Positions 38,481-50,643 of a DNA stretch of 64,000 bases are shown piece after piece (within the stretch, counting starts at the first letter, position 1; every line of letters starts with the position of its first letter). The DNA is from Paragordius varius (Eukaryota; Nematomorpha), in NCBI GenBank assembly GCA_964247055.1, contig OZ176055.1, positions 8,184,001 to 8,248,000 of the forward strand, in the 5' to 3' direction. The notes beneath the pieces were generated by a model that ran no database searches, had not been told where the DNA came from, and was given only the letters and a program-made list of their open reading frames with translations. Position numbers and translations under genes: made by a program.

Positions 38481-39266
38481 ATGCGAATTATTTTATTCAG
38501 TAGTACCCTATTTTTATCAACATTCATATTTTTATTATACAATATTTTGGGGGGAATTAATGCTAACTCGTATGTAACCTTGCCACAAAGTATGTATAAA
38601 ATTTAAATTTGGAAAAAATCATCTTTGATTAGAGAAATATATTTTAAAAAAATTTAAGTTCACTAACGGTTCTTTTATGATTTTTTCCTATATAAATAAT
38701 ATCAACCATGAATTTGTTCATTTATATTATATATATTTTTCTTAACTAATCTCCTGATGATGCCTATGGCGAAAATTTGAAAATTAATAAATTTATATTT
38801 TATTTTTATATTATTTTACGAAGATTTAAACATCATCTTTTATTTATTGTTTTGTTTTATTATTTTTGGAGCATACATTTTAAAAAGAATTCTTAAAATA
38901 ATTAGCCTTTTCTTTTTACGTTGTGATTATTTTTTATAAATTTAATTTATTAAAAGTTTTTTAATATTCTTATGTTACACAGAGTGTGCTCTAGTTTTAT
39001 GTCAACGACCAAATTGTTCAAATACTTTCCTACCTGCCCGTGAATGCTGTCCAGTATGTATTTGTTCAGGTATTAAAAATAAAACATTTTTTTATTTCAA
39101 ATCTTTAATTACAAAAAATAAACCATTATAGGTATCAATTTTATCTCAAATAACTATATAACTTGCTAATAACTTTTTAGATAGAATATGTCGTCGAAGA
39201 TGTGTAAATGGCAAGAAAACTAAGGACCTTTGTAAATGTCCATGTGAATATAAAAACAAAGGATAA
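38481..39266 (+). CDS. Small secreted VWC-type cysteine-rich protein
   Basis: Three exons (38481-38589, 38983-39069, 39181-39266) join exactly in frame to encode 93 residues. Exon 1 is a signal peptide (MRIILFSSTLFLSTFIFLLY...). Exon 2 is a von Willebrand factor C-like core (CALVLCQRPNCSNTF, then ECCPVCICSG) with the CCxxC spacing of that family. Exon 3 is short, basic and Cys-rich (DRICRRRCVNGKKTKD, then CKCPCEYKNKG). Splice sites are GT/AG with a GTATGT donor after exon 1. An AATAAA lies about 150 bp past the stop. The gene converges on HMG-CoA lyase, whose stop codon is only about 180 bp away. VWC modules often bind BMPs or matrix proteins; the partner here is unknown. Confidence 0.75.
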
Positions 39267-39446
39267 AAATCCATTATATTTTTTAAAAATAAGCTCATTT
39301 TAACATCAATAGAGTTATATAAATATATATGTATATTTTATTTTTTTACACACATATATTAGCTACTTTATGTACATTTAATATATAATTTATCATTTTA
39401 TAAATATATAAACTCATGTCAATAAATATATAATAAAATCTGTATA

Positions 39447-42400
39447 TTATTGCTTAGTATGTGGCGGTGTATTGTGTAAAATATTTTTGATGTATTCACT
39501 TGCTATTTGAATTTTGGAAAGATCAACCCCCTGCGAAAAATGTAAGATAAAAAATAAATAATTTACATACAATAATACCAAAATATCATCAAAAAGTCGA
39601 TTTTTACAATATTTTTAAGTAAAATTTTACCAGTAAATATAACCAAAAATTCTGGCTTCAATGATTATTGGTATATATTAAGTAAATAGCAAATAAAACG
39701 GATTTTATCTTTATTTATTTAACTAAACAGAAAAGGTCTAAGATAACTCTGGATTTCTAAAAAAATAAAACATATTAAGTTGTATATAAAAAACCTTTAC
39801 CGTGTAATAACTATGGGTAGGTAGAAAATTTAACAAAGTTTTAATAAATCTTTATAATAATAATAAAAATTAGTGAACAAATAATAAAACGCATTTTTCT
39901 AAATCATTAAATATCGAGTAATCATATATATATATATATATATAAATGTCAAAGCAATAATTTATAGGAAAAAACTAATTACCGTGTAATAACCATGGGT
40001 ATGCAAAAAGTTTAACAAAGTTTCAGTCGATATGTTGCCTCTTGCAATACCATCAGCGTAGGGACAGCCTCCAATACCCCCCGTAGAAGAATCTACCGTT
40101 CGGATTCCCATCTATATAGAAAAGGAAAAATTTTTTACAAATAAAGGATATGTGCAACACAAACATATTTCGTATAGAACTTTCCAGCATTTGTTTGTGA
40201 AAATAATGAAAAAATATCATAATATCATAAAAAAGTTAGTCTTTTTTAGTTAAAAGATTATTTTAAAGGGGGCCTGAATCAATCGCCATACATTGTCTTA
40301 TATCATAATTATTTGGTTTTTGGTAGTTTTTCCAAATATTATATTGAACATGTGCGCGGATTACACGTAACTTTTTTTAACACAAAAACGTCCCTACAAT
40401 AGTCGATTCTTTTTACTATATAAAATGCTTAAAAATTTTTATGCTTAATTTCAAATATATCAAACAATTATATCACTAAAATCTAAAAGTGAATTCAATA
40501 TAATATAATAAATATAGCAAACAAAATTCCTACTTTTTTTTCACTACAATAAATATAAAAAGGGCAAAACGTAAAATATCATTATTATATTTTTACCATA
40601 AACGATATATTTTATTCCTTTTTTATACATCTAAATTATTAATGTTATATAAATAAGTGCATAACCAATTCAAATCTCTATTCCCAATTGTGGAACCCAT
40701 TAAAATCAAGATCAAGACATGGTAGTCTTAGTACTTACAAATATTAATGTTTAAATTTTTGGGTTTTATATTAATTTTTATTAGTACTGTCCTTATTTCC
40801 TTTTTACCTAAAACAATAAGTTATATTAAAAATTAAGGTCAAAACAATATATAGTCTTAATAAAAAAAAATTTGAATGTTTAATTTAGTCTATTTTTGAA
40901 ATAATAATTAAATATTTGTAGTACCTCTAAAGCCGTTTTTACATTGTTAAGGGCACTTTGTCCATCGATAGAATCGTGACAATGAATTGCAATTTTATCC
41001 AAATCAATATTATACAATGACCTTTGACATTCCTCAATTAAACGTTTCCAATCATTAGGTTTTCCTATTGATTATGTATTAAGTAAATATTATATAATAT
41101 TGTGGGGTAAATTTTAATTATTATTTGGCATTTATCATTCGATCTAACTTTTATTGAACAGCTAATGTGAAATTGATGTGAAACAATAAACCCTTTTATT
41201 TATATACTCTAATTGCGCGATAAAATTGTTATAACATAATGTGAGTTCAATACAAAAGATATAAAGGTTAATGCATCATATATCCGATTGCTAAAAACTT
41301 GGGAATAATGAATATCGCAACGATATATGCGGTTTAAATACTATCAAAAAATTATAATAATTTTTCTCTTATTAGCCACAATTGAAAAATCGCATGTCCA
41401 ATAAAATTAATTACAATAAATGAAAATGCACTATTTTAAGTTGATGGTATTTCACCCAAGTTTGTTGGGATCTATATTGAACTGTTTGATTTATTCCACC
41501 TAAGCAATTTATGACATCGCCCTAGTTAAAATTATTAACCACTTCGATTTTGGAGTCTGACATATAAAAAGGTAATTTAGGGAAGTAGGTGAGTGATTTA
41601 TAGTTTTATTTTGCACGATTCACATAAAAAAAATTTATCATTGTTGATTAATGTCCCTTTATAAGCGAACACCTTACCCATTTATTGCAAGATGTACATA
41701 GGATTGTATTGAGTACATCTAAATTACATACTCCACATGGAAACTTCAAACTTAAATTATTTCTGAAATATAAACACAGTATATAGAGTTAAAAGCGAAA
41801 TAGAAATTACGCTTTTTCTTAAAAATATTGAATACAGTTTCACCCGTTATCATCACCTTTGTTTTGCTTATATTTATATTCATTCCACCCTTTTCTAAGT
41901 GTGATTTCCATGTGTTGCACTTTTGATTTAATGCTTCCATTGATGTTGCGGTGAGGACAATGTCGTCCGCATAGATAAGTTCCCATGGTGGGCCTTGTTT
42001 TATATCTTTTGTTAGGTAATCCATTATTAAAATGAAGAGTAGAGGGCTTAGGATGGAGCCTTGATGAAGACCGGATTCGTTTGGAACAAAAGCTGTGTTG
42101 CCTAGTGTTAATCTGACGCAGTTTGTTGTTTTGTAGTACATTTCTATAGATTTGATTATCCAAACATATATGTTGTTGTATCGTAGTGTGGATGTAATTA
42201 AATTCCTGGAGATACAATCAAAAGCCCTTTATAAGTCTATAAAAACATGATAAAGTTTTTTACTTTTGGCTATATAGTTTTCTTGTAATCATCTCAAAAT
42301 GAAGATTGCATCAATTCTGCTACTGTTTGTTTTATAGGCATATTGCAATTCCTGTATGCTAATGATTGATCGCAATTTTAATTCAATAATGGATTCAAAA

Positions 42401-45400
42401 TGTTTTAACGGGTGTTCCAACAGCTTTAGTGGTTTGTAGGAGGAACAAACGGGTATGTCTCCTTTGTTTTTAAAAATGGGTATGATGGTACTTTTGACCA
42501 ATCTTTAGGGATGCGATTCGTTGACAAGATTAGAGTAAATATATTAGTTAAATGTAGAATGTCGGTTAATTATGTGGGAGCTGAGTTCAAATAGACCAGC
42601 TGCTTTGTTTTTGACCAAGGCATCTCTTATATCTATTACTATCAATGGTCGGGGACCAATTGCTGATGGTTGGTTTATTGTAGTTTTTGGTAATATGTGG
42701 TCCAGACATTGCTTATGTCTCTCTAATCCGTTGCTAAATGTTTGTGTCAATTTTTAAAATAGACAATTTGGTTATTGTCTTTTTTATTATAACTGAGTTT
42801 ATTGTTCGAAAAATCTTAAGATTTTTCAAGTCTTGTCCTAGTTTTTAAGCTAAATCCAAAGCCCTTTCGTTGGCTAAAATATTGATGGCCTGTTGTATTT
42901 TATTTGATTTGATATCAAGCAAAAATAAAACTATAAATCACTCACCCACTTAAATAAATTACCTTTGTAGGGCAGACGCCAAAATGAATTGGTAAATAAT
43001 TATAAATACTTGGGCGATGTCATACATTGCCCAAGTGGAATAAACCAGTCAGTTTAATATAGATCCCAACAGGCTTGGGTAAAATATCATCAACTTAAAA
43101 TGGTGCTCATAAATAAACACATATCAAGAAAAAACAAAGGTTTAATCTACAAAGCCGGCATACGTCCCATACTCCTGTATGGAAGCGAGACGTGGCCAAT
43201 GACAGATTCAATCGAGAAAAAACTAATGAACATAGAAGAGCGGATGTTAAATTTGTTCGACCCCAATAATTCATCAACTGTACCAAATCGAACCTTTAAA
43301 TATTATGATCAGAAAAAATAGGCTTAGATATTTACATAAAACGTGCTTCAGAACAATGGACAAATAAAATTTTATCCCTACATCCCGAGGGTAACAATCG
43401 CAGGGGTAGACCAACATTTAACTGGGAAAAAACAATAAATAATGATTTAAGTGTTGCCAACATTGATGATAACGCCTGGCAGGATCGCAAATATTACAGG
43501 CAGCTTCTATACGGATACAATGGCTAGCTTTAAACAAAGACGATACATAGATGAAAATGAGTAAATTAAATTTTATTTGTTATATATAGCATAAGGATAA
43601 TACTATAAAAATATTATAAATAAAGATTCAACACTATTTGGATGGTCCTAGAAAGATTTACAAGAATATACGCTAAAAAATCGCTCTTTGGCATCAAATT
43701 TGAATCATAAAAATTATTTAACATGCGGTAAAATATTTATATTTTTTGAAACAATCATATTTCTCTATAGAAAGTTTACCCAATTATCGCTTTCAAACAA
43801 ACCTTAGGCTATATATACAAAGCGGACGTATATTTTTTATAAAACATTCAGTTATTATGAATAGCCTTTCCATACAATTCCATGAAAAAAAAGAACTATC
43901 AACACAGTTTTTTAATTTGGAAAATCTTTAGGTCCTAAAGCCACTATTAAAAGTTAAAATGGTTGCAAAAATATATAAACAAGATTTTCGGATAAAGAAA
44001 TTCCTTAAATCAAAATTTTGGGATGAAATATCTTTATATATATATATATATGTTTTTTAAAAATATACGCAGCTTCCGATTTGGTCTAAATTATCGAAAA
44101 ATTTTCTTTTTTATATAAGGCTTAAATTTTTTGTTAAAGGCGATAATTTAATTAACTCTCTTTATAGAATTAATATATGCTTGGTTTAATAAAAATTAAT
44201 ATTTACCGCATATTTACAGGTTTTTATGATTCCAGTTTGATGCCAAAGGGCGATTATTTAGCTTATATTATTGTAAATTTTTTCTGAGATCCTCCAAATA
44301 AGTGTAAATCTTTACTGATAATATTTTGCGTAAGGAATTAACCTTATGCTATATTTGATCAAATAACCCTTAGTAGATGCGTTTTCATCTATTGTAATTA
44401 ATTTTATTTGACCTAATAAGCAATAAAAATGCGATTTTTTTATTTTGACTAATAACAGAAATATTAAAATAACTTTTTTTGTATTTTGACCGCATATATC
44501 GTTTCGATATTCATTATACTGAAGCTTTTAGCTATCGAATGATATATGATTTATTAACCCCTATTTTTTGTTCTCCGTTTTTTTCCGCACAGTGTTATAA
44601 GAGTTTATGCCTAAGTTGTAAAATCCCTTGATAAAAATCAAAATTAGTGAAAGGCTTTAAATCTCTGGAGATTTGGGATTAACATAAAAAAACAAAAATA
44701 AATGAATTTAGTTTTAAAATCTATGTAATCAAAAACGTAGGAAACATGGATTCTCTATTATATAGAACCATTTAAGTAATATAATAAATATGTGATTAAA
44801 TTAATTTAATAGGAAACAAAAGATTCTAATTATTTTCTATCTATAAATAATTTAGGCCATTAGAACAATATAATATACAATTTAATAAATTAAATAGATA
44901 AATTAAATTATTCTTATTTTTAAACCATAACTTTTTCCATTTATTTTTTAAAAAAATCGTATAATGTCAAAATTTTGAAAAAATTAAAATAATTTTTTAC
45001 CCATTCCAATCGTATCGCCCAACGAAACTTCATAACAACCCTTGTCAAAAAGTTTAGTAACTAAAGGTGCAACTTTGGAAGCATCAATTTTACCCTCATA
45101 AGGACATTCTATCACACATGATATATAACTAAAAAAAAATTATTTAAAAATCAATCAATAAATCTAACCCACGTATGTTTATATTGTTGGCTAAAGCGGC
45201 TTTCATAACGGGATCAAAACGTCTAAAACTTTCGTCGATTGAGCAATTAATGTTTTTTCTAAAAAATATTTACAAATGCAACTTGCTAAAAGATTCGCTT
45301 GCTGCTCCAAACACAGCAATTTCTTTCAAACCATACTTTAACTTTTACTATATAAAAAAGATGCGTCTTACAGCTTTATTAAATCCTGTTATATTAGGCA

Positions 45401-45736
45401 CAAGAGCTGAATAAGTTACACCAGGTCGCCTTTTTACTTGCTGGGCTACCTCCATTGAATCTGCCAATTGAGGTATCCACTCAGGGGAAACAAAACTGGT
45501 TATTTCAATATATTTCAATCCTGAATCGGCCAATAAATCAATAAATTTTAATTTTTCCCGAGTTGTTATAATTTTCTATATAATTAAAAAAATTAGAACT
45601 TTTTCATTTTGTAAACCATCGCGGGGAGCTACTTCATATATTTTAATATTTTTGTTGGTCGACACCTTTATTATATAATGGTGTAAACCTTTCGGAAAAA
45701 TACTATGGATAGTTTAAAATATTTTGAAAGCAACAT
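39447..45736 (-). CDS. HMGCL: Hydroxymethylglutaryl-CoA lyase, mitochondrial
   Basis: Cleaves HMG-CoA to acetoacetate and acetyl-CoA, the last step of leucine breakdown and of ketogenesis. Nine exons total 942 nt and give 313 residues: 45689-45736, 45600-45665, 45372-45575, 45283-45335, 45169-45258, 45001-45128, 40925-41064, 39983-40111 and 39447-39530. Active-site motifs are all present: APRDGLQNE (catalytic Arg-Asp), [23 protein letters not shown] (metal-binding His pair), GGCPYADG (catalytic Cys) and GNISTE. Exon 1 supplies a basic N-terminus ([16 protein letters not shown]) that fits a mitochondrial targeting peptide. The C-terminus lacks the peroxisomal CKL-type signal of the human enzyme. 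Four introns are 23, 24, 36 and 24 nt, whereas the one after exon 6 is 3.9 kb and filled with transposon debris. Confidence 0.95.
39796..39843 (-). pseudogene. Duplicated 3' part of HMGCL exon 8 with its splice donor
   Basis: Within the last HMGCL intron. It reads [13 protein letters not shown] followed by a GTAAAG donor, against [13 protein letters not shown] in the real exon about 180 bp upstream on the gene. Sequence 5' of this is not conserved. It is either a relic or, less likely, an alternative exon. Confidence 0.7.
41430..43560. mobile_element. LINE fragment with internal inversion
   Basis: The minus-strand part, 42760 down to 41430, encodes a reverse-transcriptase fragment ([32 protein letters not shown]), with a frame break between 42289 and 42141. 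The plus-strand part, 42905-43560, encodes the downstream region ([42 protein letters not shown]), also broken. The segments 41430-41625 and 42905-43110 are inverted copies of the same region at roughly 80% identity. This matches a 5'-inverted (twin-primed) insertion, or two opposed copies. Clade unresolved. Non-functional. Confidence 0.75.
43660..44265. repeat. MITE-4 with about 65-bp inverted ends
   Basis: The left end contains TCGCTCTTTGGCATCAAATT and the right end, inverted, TCGCCCTTTGGCATCAAACT. Both continue through GAATCATAAAAA and ATGCGGTAAA. AT-rich centre without coding potential. Confidence 0.7.
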
Positions 45737-46135
45737 GTGTCATTTATCGATTTATGGCTTTTTCGTTTTCTCCTCATTTATCCTTATATATATAATAATT
45801 TATTGGAGGATGGTTTTATATTTTATTTAAGATAATATATTCTGTAACAATTTTACTTAATTTGTAGTGCAACAATATAATTGTTTTACAATACATAAAA
45901 AGAAATACTAATGTAGTTAAGTTATAATAATTAATGTGTCAGTTCCATATTGCTTTATTTGGGGTAAAGAGTCATAAATAGTGAACATACTAATAATATA
46001 TCTAAATGACTAAGAAAGTTTTCTTTTTATATAAGAGATTTTTTAAACAAATTTTAACTTAACCTCTTGTATTATTTTAAAGCGATTTTATACACCGAGG
46101 GATTCCCAAATTAGATATTCGTACCTGTATAAGTT
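45737..46135. other. Intergenic, 5' flank of HMGCL
   Basis: Nothing recognisable between the HMGCL start and the MITE-1 remnants. Confidence 0.3.
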
Positions 46136-46139
46136 GGCA

Positions 46140-46420
46140 AATATGGTTTCCATAGCCTTTTAGCATTTTAACACTTTGATGCAACTCATTGATTTCAGTC
46201 CTTTAAATTGGGCTACCCCTGGCATTTAAATCACATATTTTAAAATATTTTAAAATGGAATCATTGCAAAAGTTTTGTATAAAGAAAGATTTATTTAAAA
46301 CCCTTAATGTTACCCATTTATGTATCTGGAGGCAATAATTTATTTAATATGACATGTGTGCATTATGTTAATAAAAATATATTACAAAATAAACTGTTTT
46401 TACTGTTTATAATAACGCTT
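46140..46420 (+). repeat. MITE-1 copy E, partial
   Basis: Carries the TTTCAGTCCTTTAAATTGGG and CTACCCCTGGC left end and the GACATGTGTGCA and AAAATAAAC internal blocks, then stops where copy D begins. Confidence 0.5.
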
Positions 46421-46429
46421 GGATTCAAC

Positions 46430-46945
46430 CTATTCATTTCAGTCCTTCGATTCAAATTGGGGTAGTTGGATACCCCAGGCCTGTTTAGCATTAAACTCTA
46501 AAAATATGGAAGGAATTAAAACCATGGCAAAATTTTGCAGTATATAACATAAACCGAAATATATAAAAATTTATATTCAAAAATACTTGATAATACTTGT
46601 TTAAAGCTAAAACCGAAAGGTAAAAAATTAGGCATCGTGACATGTGTGCAATGGTTTAATTGAAAAATACAAAATAAACCGCTTTTTCTATTATCAATGT
46701 TAGATGTAATTTAAAAGAAAAATGTTTAACCCTAAAAATTAAATGAAGACGATATTTTGTAATATAAAAATGGCGTCGAATATTTTAACATGAAACTTTT
46801 TTTAAAACAAAATTTATTTAGATATTTTGGTATATCTATATAATATTAGGATAAAAGCACAAATTTAAATCGTTCAGTAGATTGTTAAAGATCCCAACTT
46901 AAATTTAGTCTGGGGTATTCTACCCAATTTGAATTGAAGTGTTAA
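46430..46945 (+). repeat. MITE-1 copy D
   Basis: Starts TTCGATTCAAATTGGGGTAG then GATACCCCAGGCCTG; ends AGTCTGGGGTATTCTACCCA then ATTTGAATTGAAG. Close to copy A throughout. Confidence 0.75.
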
Positions 46946-47384
46946 TTAATACCTTTTCACTTTTTTGTCCTAGTTTACTTTTCGAAGCATTTGAAAGTTA
47001 TTTTGGTTTAAATAAGATTGTTGTCATGAGTTTGGAGTTTTATGACTTTGAAAATTGGGATCGCTCCAAAACATGATTGAACCAAATCAAAATATATCAT
47101 TTTTTGGTTATGTAGCCTAATTCACAAATTAATTAATTACGTTCACTAACCAAATTATAAATTTATTTGCCTGTTGCATTAACAATTGAAATATATTTTT
47201 AGAAAAAAAATGGCGGCAAAAAAATTTGAGATGAGGATTGTTTTATAATTTTATATTTTTTTAATAAAATATTGCATAATGCGCCTCGGCTAAAGAAAGC
47301 ATATTTTTAAATTCGGCTTAAAAGCTAAATTCAAATTTTGAATCGCTCTCGGATATAAAACAATCCCATAAGATAATGAAGTGC

Positions 47385-47650
47385 TAATGTTAGATGTCAT
47401 TTTATTAAAAATTAGCGTCAGAATAAAAAAGCGATATTTTGCGAAAATGTTGCCAAATAAAAAAACCATTAAATTAGTTTGGTCAGAAACTTTTATTTTC
47501 AAGCTATTATTTAGATATTTTGGCTATATATTATTTTTATTAGGATTTAAGCATAAATTGGAATCATATCTCTCAGTATTTTTATAAGATCAAATTAAAT
47601 ATGGTCTGGTGTCGTAACTTACCCCAATTTGAATCGAAGTGTAGAATACT
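47385..47650 (+). repeat. MITE-1 copy F, right half only
   Basis: Shares with copies A and D the AATGTTAGATGT block, GCGATATTTTGCGAAA, the TTTAGATATTTTGG block and the ACTTACCCCAATTTGAATCG terminus. No left half was found. The open frames across it are repeat-derived. Confidence 0.6.
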
Positions 47651-47772
47651 GGTAAAACATTTTTTTATAAAGATTTTGCATCTAAAAAGTTTTGTTCCCA
47701 ATTCATATGAATTCCATGTTTGCGAGATATTAATTAAGTATAATAAGCTCATAACCTATGAACATATTAAAC

Positions 47773-50211
47773 CAGTGATACTCAAACCGCGGGCCGCATG
47801 CGGCCCTAAGTGTGCTTTAAAAATGCACTATGACTGATATTTAATTTTTTTTAAATAATATTTATTTTTTACCCAATTTGAAATGTAGAAAAATTTCCTA
47901 CATTAAAATGATTTTAAAATTTATGATTTATGGGCACACGTTGTTTCTTCTTCTCTTCTTTTTGAAATTTTTATTGCATTTCTTTTTTGTTTTCACCCAT
48001 TGCACATACATTTCATTGCTATCCTGCATCATTTTTAAACTCATTCTCATAAATATTTTCAACTCAATATCATTAAATTTCGACCTGTTTTTTATAGCAT
48101 AATTCAATTTATATTCCTATTTTTTTTACATAATATATAAACATAAATTCAAAGGATGACATCTAATGCCAAAAAACGTAAATTATCCGATGAAAATCGC
48201 TCCTTTAAAAAAGAATGGGAAACTAATTTTTTTGTCGTTTTAAATAACAATGTTGCTACCTGCCTTATATGCAAGGAAAATATAATTATAAAAAAATACA
48301 ATATTGAAAGACATTTTAAAATCCATCATTCTCATAAATTACCAGAAAATCTTGAGGAAAGAAATGAAAAATATATAAATTTTAAGGAATTATACGAGAA
48401 AGAAAAATCTATTATGGCCATAGCTTTTTCCCAGGAAAAAGCTGTAACATTAGCTTCGTATGAAATTTGCTATATTTTAGGAAAAAATATGAAACCGTTT
48501 ACTGATTCCCAACTAATTAAAGAATGTTTAATAAATGGTTGCACTTTTTTATTTGATAAATTCCATAATAAAGATCAAATCATGAGGCAAATTAAAAAAC
48601 TTCAACTTTCTGATTCAACTTGTGCTCGACGCATTGAAGATATGTCTAAATATATTTTTAACAATATATTATTGGCTCTGAAAAATTGCAAATACTTCAG
48701 TATTGCAATCGATTCTAGCACTGATATAAGTTCAACACCTCAATGTGCGCTCTTCGTGAGATTTTGCAACGACAACATAATCAACGAGGAATATTTGAAA
48801 TTTTTACCAATGAATAATACCACAAAAGGCAGTGATTTTCTTGAAGTAATTAGCACCTTTTTCGATAATAATGGTATATCTATGAAAAAATTGGTTTCGA
48901 TCTGCATAGATGGCTGTCCCTCTATGATTGGAATAAACAAAGGGTTTATTTCTCTTTTAAAAAACAAATATAATTTGCAAAATCTATTATCCTTTCACTG
49001 CTTCATTCATCAGCAAAACTTGGTTTCGCGTGTAAAAGATGAATCACTAAATTTAGTAATTAAAACGGTTGTGGATATAGTTAACTACATCCGTGGCAGA
49101 GAATTCAATCACATTAAATTCAAAAACCTTCTGAAAGATATCCACAGTGAGTTTGATGATATTCTTTTGTACACCGCTGTGAGATGGCTAAGCCTTAGCA
49201 AAGTATTGAATAGATTTTTTGATTTAAGACATGAAATTCTATTTTTATAAAAGATACAGAAAGTTTGACGAGGAAATTAGTAGTGACAAATGGTGGATTT
49301 TATTAGCCTACCTTTGCGACATTACTTATAAACTTAGTACTTTTTATACAAGTCTTCAAGGGAGCAAAATAATAACCCAATTTGCTAATCATATATTTGC
49401 TTTTGAAGAAAAATTAATAATATATAAACAAGATTTTATAGATAAAACACTCCTACATTTTCCAACACTTAAAACGATTCATAAAGAAAATATGGAATTT
49501 ACCGCGGATATTAATTAAATAATAGACAATCATTTAACATTTTATCTAATGAGATGAAATTCAGATTTCAAGAATTAAAAAATATAAAAAATTGCTTAAA
49601 GCTAGTGGAAAATCCATGGCATATGGATATATCCAACATTAAGCAACTTGAGCTTTTTGGTTTTGATCAGGCGGTTATCATTGAAGAATTCGTTGATTTT
49701 AAAAATGATTCCAATTTGGAAGCTATATTTAAGGAAAACCATAGAGAAGAAAGATATATAGAGTTTTGGCAGTTGTGCCAAATAAATATGAAAATATAAA
49801 AAAATGTGCTCAAGTTATCTTAACTATTTTTCCATCAACTTACACGTGTGAGACGGCATATTCAAAAATGAAGTACATTAAGAATACTTACAGAAATCGC
49901 TTAACTAATGATCATATGGACGACGTATTAAGAATGGCCTGCCATGAGGCGAAACCAAATTTGTCAAAAATTATTGGTTAATATTAAAATAAATGTTGTT
50001 ATCAATATATTTTAATTTTTAAAACTAAATGGTGCAAACGAATTTTTAGCTGGATTTACATGCGACCCGCAAAAAATTTATTGTGCTGATTTAGAGTATA
50101 AATATGTATGTGTCAAATAGCTATGGAATATTTGCCATTATAAGGTTCATGGCCCTCGAAAAAAAAATATGTTTTATTTGGCCCGTCAAATTTTTTTGGT
50201 GAGTACCACTG
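47773..50211 (+). mobile_element. hAT-family DNA transposon with perfect 8-bp target duplication
   Basis: Flanked on both sides by TATTAAAC (47765-47772 and 50212-50219). Ends are CAGTGATACTCAAACC on the left and the inverted CAGTGGTACTCACC on the right, the classical hAT pattern. The transposase is of the ZBED/SCAND3-like type. It has a BED zinc finger (CLICKENIIIKKYNIERHF then KIHH) near the start at 48156, a catalytic region to about 49250 (IAIDSSTDISS, SICIDGCPSMIG, CFIHQQNLVS), and the C-terminal dimerisation block at about 49800-49980 (STYTCETAYSKMKYIK, RLTNDHMDDVLRMA). The frame shifts near 49245 and is broken again near 49515 and 49795, so it is inactive. The duplication is unmutated, so insertion was fairly recent. 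Confidence 0.92.
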
Positions 50212-50643
50212 TATTAAACTATTTAATGGTTGAATGACGTTTGTCAAAAACTATGATTTTTCGATAATAGGCCACTGGGTATTCGTAAAAGCTCTATTGA
50301 ATAATAATGGGTTATTAAATGATTTTTTAGAATTATATCCATTAGAGCATCATTTTAACATTCATTTTATGCAAAATGCACATCGAATCAAATATCAATT
50401 CTGTAATAAAATATCCCAAAATTTCCATTATTTATCATCCATAATCGCTTTTTGTTATATTAAATCCTATTTTATAGAGTATTTTTAACAAAATGTCGTC
50501 TTGCTTATATAAGAATAAAGAATAAATAATTATATTTATTTTATATTTATATAAATATAAAATTTGACGAGATAAATAAATAGGCCAAAAATAAATAAAT
50601 TCTGTATAAAATTTGTAAAAAATATGCGGATATAAAGGTTATT

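Larger units (their letters stand above)
41268..44590. repeat. Inverted pair of diverged repeats flanking LINE pieces in the HMGCL intron
   Basis: 41268-41420 and 44385-44590 are reverse complements at moderate identity; both contain AATGAATATCG and ACGATATATGCGGT. Between them lie the LINE fragments and another MITE. They may be the ends of one element that later took insertions, or two independent copies. Confidence 0.55.

Noticed and set aside
47290-47837. Overlapping small frames on both strands
   Set aside because: They cover MITE-1 copy F and the hAT left end and have no coding signature.
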